Below, in pieces: positions 52,149 to 61,983 of a stretch of 64,000 nt of DNA. Each line of letters starts with the position of its first letter. Position 1 is the stretch's first letter. The DNA lies in the NCBI GenBank assembly GCA_016716965.1, contig JADJUP010000002.1, positions 88,167-152,166 of the forward strand. The letters are read 5' to 3'. The notes under the pieces are model-generated. The model worked only from the letters and a program-made list of their open reading frames with translations, was not told the origin of the DNA and ran no database searches. The stretch comes from Sulfuritalea sp. (lineage in GTDB: Bacteria; Pseudomonadota; Gammaproteobacteria; Burkholderiales; Rhodocyclaceae). Position numbers and translations under genes: made by a program.

Positions 52149-52573
52149 GGCTGGTTGTGGGTTCCGGACCGCACCGCCAGAAACACCTCGCGCAGGAACA
52201 GGCCGAGCGCCGCGATCATCGCCAGCATCGCGGCGATGAACAGGCCCGCCACCACGCGCGCCAGGTCGACGCCGAGCAGGGCGCCAAGGAAGGCGCCGGC
52301 CACCACCATGCAGACCAGCAAGGCGGAAAGCACGGCACAGAAGATCGCGTAATACACCAGCGCGCTGCGTCGCTTGAGCATGGTGATCTCGTCGCCGACC
52401 GCGCCCGCGGCGGCCACGCGGTCCGCCCGCTCCTGCACCACGCGGCGGCGATCGACGATGCGTCCCAGGCGTACGTTGAGGGCATTGATCATGGTGGCGA
52501 TCGCGGTGAGCAGGAACACGGGCGCGACGGCCAACTGGATGACGCGGGTGATGTCGGTGAGGTGGGCTTCCAT
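52145..52573 (-). CDS. DUF2721 domain-containing membrane protein
   Basis: A 142-residue inner-membrane protein of the DUF2721 family. A first hydrophobic segment is in ITRVIQLAVAPVFLLTAIAT, then a charged loop (ALNVRLGRIVDRRRVVQERA) and two C-terminal segments (YYAIFCAVLSALLVCMVVAG; VAGLFIAAMLAMIAALGLFL). No function is known. The start ATG is 8 bases after the acyltransferase stop, so all of these genes appear in one minus-strand operon. Confidence 0.88.
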   Translation of the reverse strand: MEAHLTDITRVIQLAVAPVFLLTAIATMINALNVRLGRIVDRRRVVQERADRVAAAGAVGDEITMLKRRSALVYYAIFCAVLSALLVCMVVAGAFLGALLGVDLARVVAGLFIAAMLAMIAALGLFLREVFLAVRSGTHNQP

Positions 52574-52581
52574 GGCTTCCT

Positions 52582-53484
52582 TCAGCGGCCTGCCGCCGCC
52601 AGCAGGCCGGCGATCTGCGCATCCTTGTCGCGCCAAAGCTGGCGCACCCATTCGCCGTAGGCCTCGCGCACCGCGGCATCGGCGGCATAGTCACCCTGCA
52701 TCAGGTGCTCCGGCACCGGCAGGCTCTGCACGCGGACGATGACGCGGCGCATGCGCCCGCAAAGGAAATCGCGGAAGCCGGGCGCACCGTCGGGATAGAC
52801 GATGGTGACATCGAGGATGGCGCGGAACTTGTCGCCCATGGCGTTGAGCGCCAAGGCGATGCCGCCGGCCTTGGGCTTGAGCAGGTGGCGGTAGGGCGAT
52901 TGCTGCTTCGCGTGCTTGGCCGGCGTGAAGCGCGTGCCTTCGAGGAAGTTCATCACGCTGGTCGGTATCAGGGCGAATTTTTCGCAGGCTTTGCGCGTCG
53001 CCTCCTGGTCCTTGCCGCGCATCTCGGGGTGCCGCCTGAGGTAGTCCTCGGAATGCCGGCGCATGAAGGGAAAATCCAGCGCCCACCAGGCCAGGCCCAT
53101 GATCGGCACCCACTTGAGCTGGTCCTTGATGAAGAACTTGAGCAGCGGGATGCGGCGGTTGAAGATGTGCTGCAGGACGAAGATGTCGGCCCAGGTCTGG
53201 TGGTTGCTGTTGACCAGGTACCAGCCGCGCGGGTCCAGCCCGGCGACGCCCTGCACGTCCCAGTCCATGGCTTGCGTGAGGACCATCCAGCCGCTGTTGC
53301 CCGCGATCCAGGCTTCGGCGATGCGCAGCAGCAGCGGGTCGATGGCCAGGCGCACCGCCTTGAAGGGCAGGATCAGCCTGACGATGGCAAAGGCCAGCAG
53401 CAGCGGCACCCATATGAGGATATTGAGCAGCAGCAGAAGGAAAGCGACAAGGCCGAGCAGCGGCCCCGGCAGGAAGTTCAGCAT
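52582..53484 (-). CDS. PlsC-like 1-acyl-glycerol-phosphate acyltransferase (YihG family)
   Basis: A 300-residue membrane-associated acyltransferase. A long hydrophobic N-terminus (LLGLVAFLLLLLNILIWVPL) is followed by the catalytic NSNHQTWADIFVL (HxxxxD) and MNFLEGTRFTPAKH, the substrate motif of LPLAT enzymes; DQLKWVPIMGLAWWALDFPFM is typical of the YihG/acyltransferase subgroup. It probably acylates lysophosphatidic acid or a related lipid in the inner membrane. It is first in the minus-strand row with DUF2721, SGNH, GST and FAH. Confidence 0.92.
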   Translation of the reverse strand: MLNFLPGPLLGLVAFLLLLLNILIWVPLLLAFAIVRLILPFKAVRLAIDPLLLRIAEAWIAGNSGWMVLTQAMDWDVQGVAGLDPRGWYLVNSNHQTWADIFVLQHIFNRRIPLLKFFIKDQLKWVPIMGLAWWALDFPFMRRHSEDYLRRHPEMRGKDQEATRKACEKFALIPTSVMNFLEGTRFTPAKHAKQQSPYRHLLKPKAGGIALALNAMGDKFRAILDVTIVYPDGAPGFRDFLCGRMRRVIVRVQSLPVPEHLMQGDYAADAAVREAYGEWVRQLWRDKDAQIAGLLAAAGR

Positions 53485-53539
53485 GACGGCCCGCGCGCAA
53501 CAGGGGCCGTAGAGCGCAATGGTTCGACGGTAATACGTT

Positions 53540-54694
53540 TCATTCGGTGGCCTCCTGCCAAGGTCTTACTTCGATGCCCGAGCGAGTGTAACGGTCCGGT
53601 CCGGCGCAGACCAGGCGGGGATGTCGGGCCGCCGTGCCCGCTGCCGCGATCCATTTGTGCAAACCCTTGAACAAGTCCTCGGTGACGGTGGCCGACGACT
53701 TGATCTCGACCGGGCGCAAACCTTCCGGTTCGTCGATCAGCAGGTCGACTTCCAGGCCCACGTTGTCGCGCCAGAAGTAGAGGTTGGAAGGGTAGCCGGA
53801 ATTGAAGCGGGCCTTGAGAAATTCGCCGACGATCAGTGTTTCAAAAAGGGCGCCGCGCAGGGGATGGATGGCAATCTGCGCGGCGGTTTGTATGCCCATC
53901 AGCGAGGCAGCCAGGGCGGCGTCAACGAAATACAGCTTGGGGGCCTTCACCACCCGTTTTCCCAGGTTGCGGTGATGAGGCGGCAGAAGCTGGACGATGT
54001 AGCTGGCTTCCAGAACCGACAGCCAGGCGCGCGCGGTGCTCTGCGCGACGCCGGCTTCCTGCGCCAGGTTGGCCAGATTGAGCAGTTGGCCGGTTCGCCC
54101 GGCACACAGCCGCAGGAAGCGCTGGAACGCGGCCAGGTCATGGACCTGGGTGATCTGCCGAACGTCGCGTTCCAGGTAGGACATGGTGTAGTCGGCCAGC
54201 CACCGCGCCGGGTTGAGCGCCCGCGCGTACAGGGCCGGATAACCGCCCCGCAGCAACATGGAATCCGTGTCGGGCGGCAGTTGTCCGGCCGCATTGAGTT
54301 CGGCGATGGAAAGCGGCAGCAACTGCACCAGCGCGGAGCGTCCGGCGAGGCTCTGGGCGATATGCGCCATCAAGGAAAAATTCTGCGAGCCGGTGAGAAT
54401 GTAGCGGCCCATGGTGCCGGCGGCATCGACCTCGGACTGAATCCAGGACAGTAACGCCGGCACGTGCTGCACTTCGTCGATGATCGCGCCCTCTTTCCAG
54501 CGCGCGAGGAAACCACGCGGATCGCTGGCGGCGAATTCGCGTTCGTCCGGCGTTTCCAGCGAGACGTAGGGCTTGTCGGCGAAAGCGGCGCGGGCCAGCG
54601 TGGTCTTGCCCGACTGGCGCGGCCCGGTGAGGGTAATCACCGGGTAGCCGGAACGGATTTCGTCGAGCAGGGGTGCGGCGGCGCGGGGAATCAT
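53540..54694 (-). CDS. ATP-binding protein of the AAA_14/DUF4143 family, second copy
   Basis: A 384-residue relative of the gene at 18921. Walker A LTGPRQSGKTTLAR, Walker B GAIIDEVQHVP and sensor ILTGSQNFSLM are intact; the DUF4143 half has YTMSYLERDVRQITQVHDLA, a winged-helix-like LLNLANLAQEAGVAQSTARA and a C-terminal nuclease-like NVGLEVDLLIDEPEGLRPVEIK split as D...ExK. The similarity to the first copy is in motifs and order, not close identity. The ATG at 54692-54694 is preceded by a strong A/T-rich palindrome. Function is unknown. Confidence 0.9.
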   Translation of the reverse strand: MIPRAAAPLLDEIRSGYPVITLTGPRQSGKTTLARAAFADKPYVSLETPDEREFAASDPRGFLARWKEGAIIDEVQHVPALLSWIQSEVDAAGTMGRYILTGSQNFSLMAHIAQSLAGRSALVQLLPLSIAELNAAGQLPPDTDSMLLRGGYPALYARALNPARWLADYTMSYLERDVRQITQVHDLAAFQRFLRLCAGRTGQLLNLANLAQEAGVAQSTARAWLSVLEASYIVQLLPPHHRNLGKRVVKAPKLYFVDAALAASLMGIQTAAQIAIHPLRGALFETLIVGEFLKARFNSGYPSNLYFWRDNVGLEVDLLIDEPEGLRPVEIKSSATVTEDLFKGLHKWIAAAGTAARHPRLVCAGPDRYTRSGIEVRPWQEATE

Positions 54695-54698
54695 GTTC

Positions 54699-54731
54699 TT
54701 ACAATTCCACGAAATGTTCGTGCAATTGTAA
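54699..54731. promoter_or_regulatory. 14-bp inverted repeat just upstream of the second DUF4143 gene
   Basis: TTACAATTCCACGA (54699-54712) and TCGTGCAATTGTAA (54718-54731) are inverted with one mismatch around a 5-nt loop, ending 4 bases before the start codon. It is much more A/T-rich than the surroundings. The position parallels the palindrome before the first DUF4143 gene. Confidence 0.65.
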
Positions 54732-54773
54732 AGTGCAATCGTTCCGTCGTCCAGTCCGGCCAGAATGCCGGCC

Positions 54774-56300
54774 TCAGCGGCTCGGTCGCGCCGAATACTC
54801 CTGGCGCAACAGGTTCTTCTGCACCTTGCCCATGGCATTGCGCGGCAGCTCGTCGACCAGGTACACCCACTTCGGCACCTTGAAATTCGCCAGCCGGTCC
54901 TTGACCGCGGCGATGATGCCGTCCTCGCTCAGCGCCTTGCCTTCGGCGTTCTTCTGCCGCACCACCACCGCCGTCACCGCCTCGCCGAAATCCGGATGCG
55001 GCAGGCCGATCACCGCCGATTCGGCGACGCCGTGCAAGGCGTCGATCAGCTCCTCGATCTCCTTCGGATAGACGTTGAGGCCGCCGGTGATCACCAGGTC
55101 CTTGGAGCGGCCGCTGATGGTAATGTAGTACTCGGTATCCCAACTGCCCATGTCGCCGGTCTTGAAGAAACCGTCGGCGGTGAATTCCTCGCGCGTCTTT
55201 TCCGGCATGCCCCAGTAGCCCAGGAAAACATTCTCGCCCTTGACCTGGATGCCGCCGACCTCGCCTGTCTTGGCCGGCGTGCCGCCAGCGCCGACTATGC
55301 GGATCGCCGTCCCCGGCAGCGGAAAGCCCACCGTGCCACCGCGTCGTTCGCCATCGTAGGGGTTGGAAGTGAACATGCCGCCCTCGGTCATGCCGTAGCG
55401 TTCGAGAATGGTGTGGCCGGTGCGCGACTTGAACTCGTCGAAGGTTTCCCTGAGCAGCGGCGCCGAGCCGGAAATGAACAGGCGCATCCGCCGGCAGGTG
55501 TCGCGCGTGAACCCGGGGTCGAGCAGCAGGCGCACATAGTAGGTGGGCACGCCCATCATCACCGTCGACTGCGGCAGCAAGTTCATGGCGCGCGCGGCGT
55601 CAAATTTCGGCTCGAAGAACATTGCCGAACCGTTGAGCAGGGCCGTGTGGCAGGCGACGAACAGGCCATGCACATGGAAGGTCGGCAGCATGTGCAGCAG
55701 CACGTCGCCGGGCCGGAAATGCCAGTACTCGTGCAAGGTGCGCGCGTTGTGCGCGAGGTTGCCATGCGACAGCATCGCGCCCTTGGAGCGCCCGGTGGTG
55801 CCCGAGGTGTAGAGGATGGCGGCGAGGTCGCTCTTCTCGCGCGGCAGCGTGGCGAATTCGTCCGCGTGTGGCGCGGCAGCCTCGATCAGCGAACCGCGCC
55901 CGCTGTCGTCGAGCTCCAACACCTGCGCCACGCCGGCAGCGGCGGCCAGCTCGTCGGCCAGCGCGCGCATCGGCGGCCGGCAGACGAACAGCCCCGGCGT
56001 CGCATCCTGGAGAAAGTGCTCCAGCTCCTGGCGCTGGTAGGCCGGATTCAGCGGCAGGAAGACGGTGCCGGCGCGCAGGGAAGCGAGGTAGAGCACCAGC
56101 GCCTCGGGCGTCTTTTCCACCTGCGCGGCAACGCGGTCGCCCGGCTTCAGGCCCAGTGCCACGATCATGTTGGCCATGCGCGCCGAGGCGCGCTCGATAT
56201 CGCCGTAAGTCCAGACGCGGCCGTCGGGAAGGATCAGGCAGGGCGCGTGGGGATCGCCGGGAAAGCCGGCAGCCAGTACCGTATAGAGGTTCTGGTACAT
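54774..56300 (-). CDS. matB: Malonyl-CoA synthetase (malonate-CoA ligase)
   Basis: A 508-residue adenylate-forming enzyme that makes malonyl-CoA from malonate, ATP and CoA. Motifs: AILYTSGTTGRSKGAMLSHG, HGLFVACHTALLNGSAMFFE, ILERYGMTEGGMFTSNPYDG, FKTGDMG and GRSKDLVITGGLNVYPKEIE, with catalytic Lys in RNAMGKVQKNLL. The MatB assignment is supported by the adjacent TRAP transporter and malonyl-CoA decarboxylase remains. The ATG at 56298-56300 gives the family start. A dispersed-repeat copy encodes IRIVGAGGTPA on the sense strand. Confidence 0.88.
   Translation of the reverse strand: MYQNLYTVLAAGFPGDPHAPCLILPDGRVWTYGDIERASARMANMIVALGLKPGDRVAAQVEKTPEALVLYLASLRAGTVFLPLNPAYQRQELEHFLQDATPGLFVCRPPMRALADELAAAAGVAQVLELDDSGRGSLIEAAAPHADEFATLPREKSDLAAILYTSGTTGRSKGAMLSHGNLAHNARTLHEYWHFRPGDVLLHMLPTFHVHGLFVACHTALLNGSAMFFEPKFDAARAMNLLPQSTVMMGVPTYYVRLLLDPGFTRDTCRRMRLFISGSAPLLRETFDEFKSRTGHTILERYGMTEGGMFTSNPYDGERRGGTVGFPLPGTAIRIVGAGGTPAKTGEVGGIQVKGENVFLGYWGMPEKTREEFTADGFFKTGDMGSWDTEYYITISGRSKDLVITGGLNVYPKEIEELIDALHGVAESAVIGLPHPDFGEAVTAVVVRQKNAEGKALSEDGIIAAVKDRLANFKVPKWVYLVDELPRNAMGKVQKNLLRQEYSARPSR
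55275..55299 (+). repeat. Dispersed repeat copy inside matB (antisense)
   Basis: CGGCGTGCCGCCAGCGCCGA then CTATG matches the core on the strand opposite the gene. In matB it encodes VGAGGTPA at a loop, in frame. Confidence 0.45.
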
Positions 56301-56416
56301 GGCGGCGCGGCCCTGCAAACGCGAAACGCCCATTGTAGCCAAGGCGGCGCCGCGTCACGAAGTAGCCGGCCTGATAGCGCTTTCCGTCACCGCTTACATG
56401 GCGACACACTTTCACA

Positions 56417-56970
56417 TTGCGGCGCAACATTCGGGCAACGACGCGGTGTAAAGATTGCATCCGAACGACTACTCCAGGGAAAAACGCGACCCACCGCAGA
56501 TGGGCTACGCCCCTCACCATCGGCAGCTTCCTCGTCGTCGCCGTCACCGGCGTACTGATGTTCTTCCACCTCGATTCAGGACTCAACAAGTTGGCCCGAA
56601 TGGCTGGCCCGGGCCATGCTCGCTATCACGTAGGCCCTGCATGCGGCAGTGCATTTCAAATCCTTCAGCCGGTATTTCACGCGTCCTCGGGCACTTGCGG
56701 TGATCGGAGTATCGCTGGTGATCCTCGCCGCGTCCTTTCTGACCCCGCCGGGCAAACCATCCAGGCCTCCTACCTGCTCGCCGTGAATGCCTTGCTTGAT
56801 GCGCCTATCGAGCGTATCACTAGCATCCCAGGACGCGAGCTCACCGGTGCTCACCGATCTGCAGGCTGCAGATTTCAGCGCCAGCGCTGGCGGCAACCTG
56901 CGTGCCGTCGCCGGGACGCAGCGCGAGCGAAAGATGCACGGCGCTGGGAATCGCACTGGTCAGCCGCTGA
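56417..56970 (+). pseudogene. DUF4405-like cytochrome b-type membrane protein, frameshifted
   Basis: Fragments in different frames read as one small membrane protein. The first includes THRRWATPLTIGSFLVVAVT and GVLMFFHLDSGLNK (a first hydrophobic segment). Others are HAAVHFKSFSRYF (possible haem-ligand histidine) and VIGVSLVILAASFLTPPGKP. The end reads NALLDAPIERITSI then LTDLQAADFSASAGGNLRAV. This matches DUF4405 proteins related to cytochrome b561 domains. Three or more indels break the frame, in the same style as the genes that follow, so sequencing error is likely. Confidence 0.65.
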
Positions 56971-56983
56971 TCCGAAGTCCGCC

Positions 56984-58256
56984 TTACTTCACGTTCTCCG
57001 GCAACCACATCGCGATCTGCGGAAAGAGCGCCAACCGCACAATGGCGAGGATCATCAGGACGATGAAGAGGCGCGGTGCCCCAGATGATGTCGCGCAACT
57101 TGATGTCGGGGGCGATCGAGTTGATGACGAAGAGGTTGGAGCCCCGGCCGGCGGATGGATCAGGCCCATTTCCAAGAGGATGGTCGCGGCGATGCCGGAA
57201 CAGACCAGGTCGATACCGTGGGCCTTGAGCGCCGGCAAGATGATCAACGTCACCATCAGGATGATAGCCACCGGCGGCTGGGAAGAAGCCGAGCACCACC
57301 AGCAGGATACTTCACCGCGACGAAGAAGCCCCACTTGCCCAGCGGAAGGACGACCAGCCAGGCGGCGACCTCCACGTGATGTGCAGGTAGCTCCGAAACG
57401 TAGGTGTAGAAAAAGCTCATGGCGATGATCATCATCACCATGGTCGATTCGCGCACCGTGCCACCGAGGATGGCCTTCATATCGGACCAGCGCCAGCATC
57501 CGTAAATCACCATCACCATCAGCAGCGAAGAAGAAGGCGCCGATGCCCGGCCACCTCCGAAGGCGTGGACCAGCCGCCGTACACAGCGCCACCATGATGA
57601 TAACGATGATGCCGGGGAGGGCACCATCGCGGCAGGGATTCGAACTACTCGCGCCAGGTGAAGTTCTGCTCGTCGAGGATCGCGCTGTTACCACCGACCA
57701 GACGCGCCCGCGCCTACTCGCGGCGGAACTGGATCACCACCCAGACCGCGAACATCCCGGTGAGCAACGGGCCGGGGCCGACCCCGGTGATGAACAACTT
57801 GCCGATCGACTGCTCGGTGACCACTCCATAGAGGATCAGGCTCAATGAGGCGGAATCAGTATGCCGAGCGTTCCACCGGCGGCGATGATGCCCGGGCCAG
57901 CGCCGGCGAATAACCACGCTTGCGCATCTCGAGGGTGCCGGAACCGATCGCCGGAACAGGTGGCCGGACTGGAGCCGCATGCGGCGGCGAACACCGAGCA
58001 GGCCATGACGTTGGCCCACGCCCAGCCCGCCCGGCACGCGGCCCATCCAGCGGTTGACAGAAGAGTAAAGGTCACCCCGGCGCGCGACTTGCCGATCGCG
58101 CGCCCATCACGACCGCGAACAGCGGGATGGTCAGCAGCACGAAATTGTCGAGTTCCGAATACGTGGGGTCTCCGGCGATCCAGGCCGATGGTTTCCGGCG
58201 GCACGTAAATGACCATGAAGGTCAGCGCCACAGCCCACGGCGAAGGCGATGAGCAT
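56984..58256 (-). pseudogene. TRAP transporter large permease DctM, multiply frameshifted
   Basis: The minus strand reads as a DctM of about 425 residues once indels are removed. Fragments in several frames are TFMVIYVPPETIGLD, AGVTFTLLSTAGWAA, PGIIAAGGTLGILIPP, MKAILGGTVRESTMVMMIIA, LVVLPLGKWGFFVAVKY, VAIILMVTLIILPALKAHGI and the end LFPQIAMWLPENVK. Single-base insertions are visible at about 57069 (GAAGAGG) and 57308 (CAGGATACTT). Complete length and preserved motifs argue against real decay. With DctQ and DctP it would import a dicarboxylate, here most likely malonate. Start and end are approximate. Confidence 0.78.
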
Positions 58257-58269
58257 GCCGGAGAACAAG

Positions 58270-58826
58270 CGATGAACTTCGCCAGGCCGAAGAGGATGCC
58301 GAGTGCATCGTGCTCGTTCTTCGTCCTCGCGATGCTCATAGTTATGCTGGTCACCGACCTGTACCAGGAGTTACAGCGAAGCAGGCTCATACCGTCGGCC
58401 ATCGACAGGTGAGGCCGGCCCGAGCTTCGGCCCCCGGGAGGTAGTGCTCATCACCGTCGGTCCCAGGCTTCATGAAAGAACTGCCAGGATTTCCAGGCGG
58501 TGAAGGCGCAGAACAACAGCGAGAGCAGGTCGCCCAGCATGTGGCGGTGGCGGTTGGCCTTTTCCGACATCGTCGTCGAGCACCTCGATGCCGACGCTGG
58601 CGCGCGCGGCCTGGGTGAAGGCCACGCTCATGAAGGTGGCGCCGATCAGCAGCATGATCGACAACTCGAGTACCCAGTCGGTTGGGCCAGTTGAGCGGGT
58701 AACGCACCGCCACCTCGGACTACCAGCACGCCGGAGACAAAACACGATCAACACGCCCGAGACTTATCCCGCCAGGTTGCTGACCGTGCCGGCGGCGCGA
58801 CCAAAAACCCGCCAGAGCGCGAACAC
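58270..58826 (-). pseudogene. TRAP transporter small permease DctQ, frameshifted
   Basis: Minus-strand fragments give a small permease of about 180 residues: VFALWRVFGRAAGTVSNLAG near the start, VLELSIMLLIGATFMSVAFT and ARASVGIEVLDDDV in the middle, and a last segment AWKSWQFFHE-type region near 58480. The order and hydrophobic pattern fit DctQ. Boundaries are approximate because several single-base indels break the frame. It lies between dctP and dctM. Confidence 0.65.
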
Positions 58827-58835
58827 GGCTCCGGC

Positions 58836-59872
58836 TTACTTGACGGACAGGGCCATGTCCGAACAAGGCCTTGCCGTTCTTGGCCTTCTCCTCGAAATCC
58901 TTCCAGGCCGAGGCCTTCGCCACCTCGCGCCACTTGTCGAAGGTCGCCTGGGCCATATCGACCGCCTTCAGGCCAGCCTTCGGTGAACACCTCGACCACG
59001 CGCTGGTCGTCGGCCTTAGCCGCCTCCACGCCGAACTTCTCCAGCAGGGCGCCGACCTCCATGACCGAGCTTTACCATGTTGCGCCGGGGTCAGGCTGTC
59101 AAGCTCTTCTTCGACATCAGCAGCGGCTCGGAGCATGTACCCAGAAGGAATGCTTGCGCCCGGCGGTGAGGAAGTTGGAGGTCTCGTGCAGGCGGAAGCT
59201 GATCAGCGAGGTGCTGGAGGTGATCGCCGCGTCGAGCACGCCGGATTGCAGTAACGCAGTAGATCTCGTTGGAGGGCACGTTGGTCACGGCGGCGCCGGC
59301 GTCCACGGTCATCAAGTCGATCTCGCGGCCGCGCCGCCGCGCGCTTTCATGCCCTTTGCATCCTCGGGGCCGACCAACTGGCTTGCCCTTGGCAGCGATG
59401 CCGCCAGGCCTGCCGAACCCAGGTGATGATCTCGAGATTGCGCTCGTCGAGCGGGGCGCGTCAGCTCCTTGCCGATCAGCGCCCCCTTCCAGCGCAGGCA
59501 CTGCTCGTAGCTGGCTGATCACCCGTCAGCATCAGGGTCAGGTTGGCCTCGGGACTCGCCGCCGGCAGACGACAACGGATACAGCGCCATGTCCAGGGCG
59601 CCGGTGGACAGTAGCTTTGCTGTTGCGGCACGGGCTTCATCAGCGATGCCGCCGGGTAGATTTCGAACTTGAGCGCGCCGCCGCTCTCCTTTCACCTCGG
59701 CGGCGGACTTACGCCACCAGGCGGTCGCGGAAATCACCCTCATCAAGGGTGCCACCGGAACTGGTGGGAAATCTTGTATCGGTTTGTCTGGTCTGCAGTA
59801 ATGGGGCGCTGGACGCGCCAGGGCCAGTGCTCCGGCCAGTGCCGGTGAAGTTTTCAGGAAAGTGCGTCGCAT
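58836..59872 (-). pseudogene. TRAP transporter solute-binding protein DctP, frameshifted
   Basis: The ATG at 59870-59872 with GGAGA upstream begins a signal-peptide-like MRRTFLKTSPALAGALALAR. Downstream fragments match a DctP: LLSTGALDMALYPLSS, MTVDAGAAVTNVPSNEIY, EPLLMSKKSLTA, GALLEKFGVEAAKADDQRVV and the end MALSVK. The length of about 345 codons is normal. The frame breaks several times, as in the neighbours. It is the periplasmic receptor that would deliver malonate or a similar acid to DctQM. Confidence 0.75.
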
Positions 59873-59887
59873 GGTTGGTCTCCTTCG

Positions 59888-61206
59888 TTACTGTCCGCTG
59901 TTTTTCGGCCGCGCCCGGCGCCTGACGGCGGCCGAGTGGCGATGGCGCCTACGCAGGCGAAGTTTTCGACATTCTGTTCCAGCGCGTCAAGCTCGTACAG
60001 GTCGTTCACCTGACGCCGGGGCTGTCCCAGGCCCTTACCCGGAGTGTCGCCAAGCGGGTTGATGCGCTCGATGGTGAGCCATTGCCAAGGTGGAAGCGCG
60101 CCACCGGGTCAGGCGGCAACCAACCGTCACCGCGACTCGGCCTTGGCCAGGGTCAGATAGCGTGCCGCGACTTCCGCCAGCGCCTCGTTGGTGAGTCGCG
60201 CGGCCGCCGCATCCACGGTCAAGCGCCAGCAACGGGTTCTCGCAGGCCAAGCTCCAGGCCTGAACCGCCAATTCCGACGGATGCTCGTCAGGCGCAGGGC
60301 GGGCAGCCCGGTGACAGAAGTGGCGAAATGGCTGGCAACGGAAAATCGCGGCACAGATCGTCGATCACGCGCTTCGCAGGAAGCTGCCGAGAGAAACGCC
60401 GCGCAAGCCGCTTTGTATTCGAGATCAAATAGAAAATCGCGGTGTCGGCGCGGCGGACATCCGTGTTACCGGCGCCGTTTTCGTCAAGCGCAGGGCCTGG
60501 ATGCTGTCCCCGAGCTGGTTGGTCAAACCACCTCGACGAAGATCAGCGGCTCCATGGGCATGCGCGGGCGGAAGAAAGGCATACAGCCGGCGGTCGAGTC
60601 GAACGGTTCTTGAAGTCGGTCAGGAACGGATGGCATGCGCCGCCTCGTACTGGATCAGCTTCTCCAGCAGTGCGGCGGGCGAGTTCAGGTGATGCGTTGC
60701 AGTTCGAAAGCCGACGAACCAGGCCGCCAGGCGCGATTCCAACTCGCGGTCGAGCGGCGCCAGGCCGGGCTCCTCGTCGTATAGCGCAGCAGGTCGGCGC
60801 CCAGATGGACAGAGGAACAAGACGCCCTGCGGGATGGCATTGAACTGGGTGAGGGGATGCGGATGCGGAGCAAACGCAGCGCGGCGCGCAAGCTCGGCCT
60901 GGCATCCATCGCGCCTCGCCGTCGACGGCGGCCTGGTAGGCCGCGTGCGCCACCGCCACGCGTGCCGGATCGGGGCCGAATTCGAGCGCGATCAGCTTGA
61001 GGAAGGCCTTGCGCCCGGTGTCGTCGAGTTGCAGGTAGGTATGGGCCAGGTCCGCCGCCCGCGTGCGCGCCGAGACTTCGCCGCCTTTGGCATCGGCGCA
61101 CTCGCGCAGTTGCCGGCGCCAGTCGCCGACCTGCTTCGGCCCGGTGCTCGCCGTGCCGCCAGCGCCGACTATGGCCGACGAGGCGCCGGACCGGACCTCC
61201 AGCCAT
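59888..61206 (-). pseudogene. Malonyl-CoA decarboxylase, frameshifted
   Basis: Minus-strand fragments align by eye to malonyl-CoA decarboxylase. N-terminal part: GEVSARTRAADLAHTYLQLD then GPDPARVAVAHAAYQAA. Middle: EPGLAPLDRELESRLAAWFV, ALLEKLIQYEAAHAIRS and the catalytic-domain start MPMEPLIFVE. C-terminus: ERINPLGDTP and DLYELDALEQNVENFACVGA. The enzyme makes acetyl-CoA and CO2 from malonyl-CoA. With matB and the TRAP genes it forms a malonate degradation pathway. A dispersed-repeat copy lies near its start. The exact start is unclear. Confidence 0.72.
61148..61173 (+). repeat. Dispersed repeat copy near the malonyl-CoA decarboxylase start
   Basis: TCGCCGTGCCGCCAGCGCCG then ACTATG matches the core. 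On the gene strand it encodes AIVGAGGTAS, similar to the matB copy, just before the conserved N-terminal helices. Confidence 0.45.
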
Positions 61207-61229
61207 GGGCCGCCTCGGCGCGGAGAAGC

Positions 61230-61890
61230 GACGCCCGGGATCAGTTGCGAGAAATCGTCGATCGCCGGGTAATCGCCGGTATCGTTGTCGCGGCGCGTGC
61301 TATCGGCCGCTTCACCGACACAGTTGGGCGTGCCGAAAACGGCGGGCACTGTCGACACCACCCGGCTATCCGTCGACCAGCAACCGTGCGCGCCAGGTCG
61401 AAGCCTTCGGCTTCGCGCAGGGCTGCCGAAGCCTGCTCCTCATGGCCGCGCCCAGCGCGTGCGACTGACGATGGCGTCGGAAATGGCGCCCAGGCCGGTG
61501 ACGCGCCATTTTCAGCGTCACGCTCTTGTAGTGGGCATTGGTCGCCAGCACGATGCGACGCCCGAGGGCGTATCGCTGGAGAAAAGTCGGTGACATGGGG
61601 ATGGATGTCGATCAGGTGCGAGACCTCCTCCTTGAGCCGCATGATGTCCAGTTCAGCGTAGTCTCCCAGAAATCCACCGAGTACCAGTCGAGGGTCCCGG
61701 CGCGGGCGTGGTAGCGGGCCTCAGCTCGCGCCCGGTTTCCAGCGTCACGCCGCGCGCGGCGCGTAACGTTACGGCAGATGCACCTGCCAGAAATGGTTGT
61801 CGAAATTCAGGTCGAGCAGCGTGACGTCCATGTCCCGAACAGGACGGTATCGACCCGCAACCAGTCGACCAACAGGTTGGCGTCGGCCAT
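61230..61890 (-). pseudogene. YrfG-type HAD hydrolase (GMP/IMP nucleotidase), frameshifted
   Basis: Fragments fit a HAD-superfamily nucleotidase of about 215 residues. The start at 61888-61890 gives MADANLLVDWLRVD; then LLDLNFDNHFWQVHLPQRYA-type sequence (61778-61830) with the DxD region broken by a base loss, LDIMRLKEEVSHLIDIHPHV, RRIVLATNAHYKSVTLKM and EGFD followed by DNDTGDYPAIDDFSQLI. This matches YrfG-like enzymes dephosphorylating GMP or IMP. The frame is interrupted several times. It is upstream of the decarboxylase on the same strand. Confidence 0.7.
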
Positions 61891-61983
61891 GACGGGGCTG
61901 AAGCAGCGGTGGGTATGCCGAATCTCCTCCGGGTGCAGCAGCTTGCGTCTGGCGCATTGACCCAACAAAGCGACGGGCGACGC

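Noticed and set aside
57628..57650. GGCAGGGATTCGAACTACTC resembles the reverse complement of a tRNA T-arm
   Set aside because: No acceptor, D or anticodon arms fit around it, and the stretch lies inside the DctM coding region.
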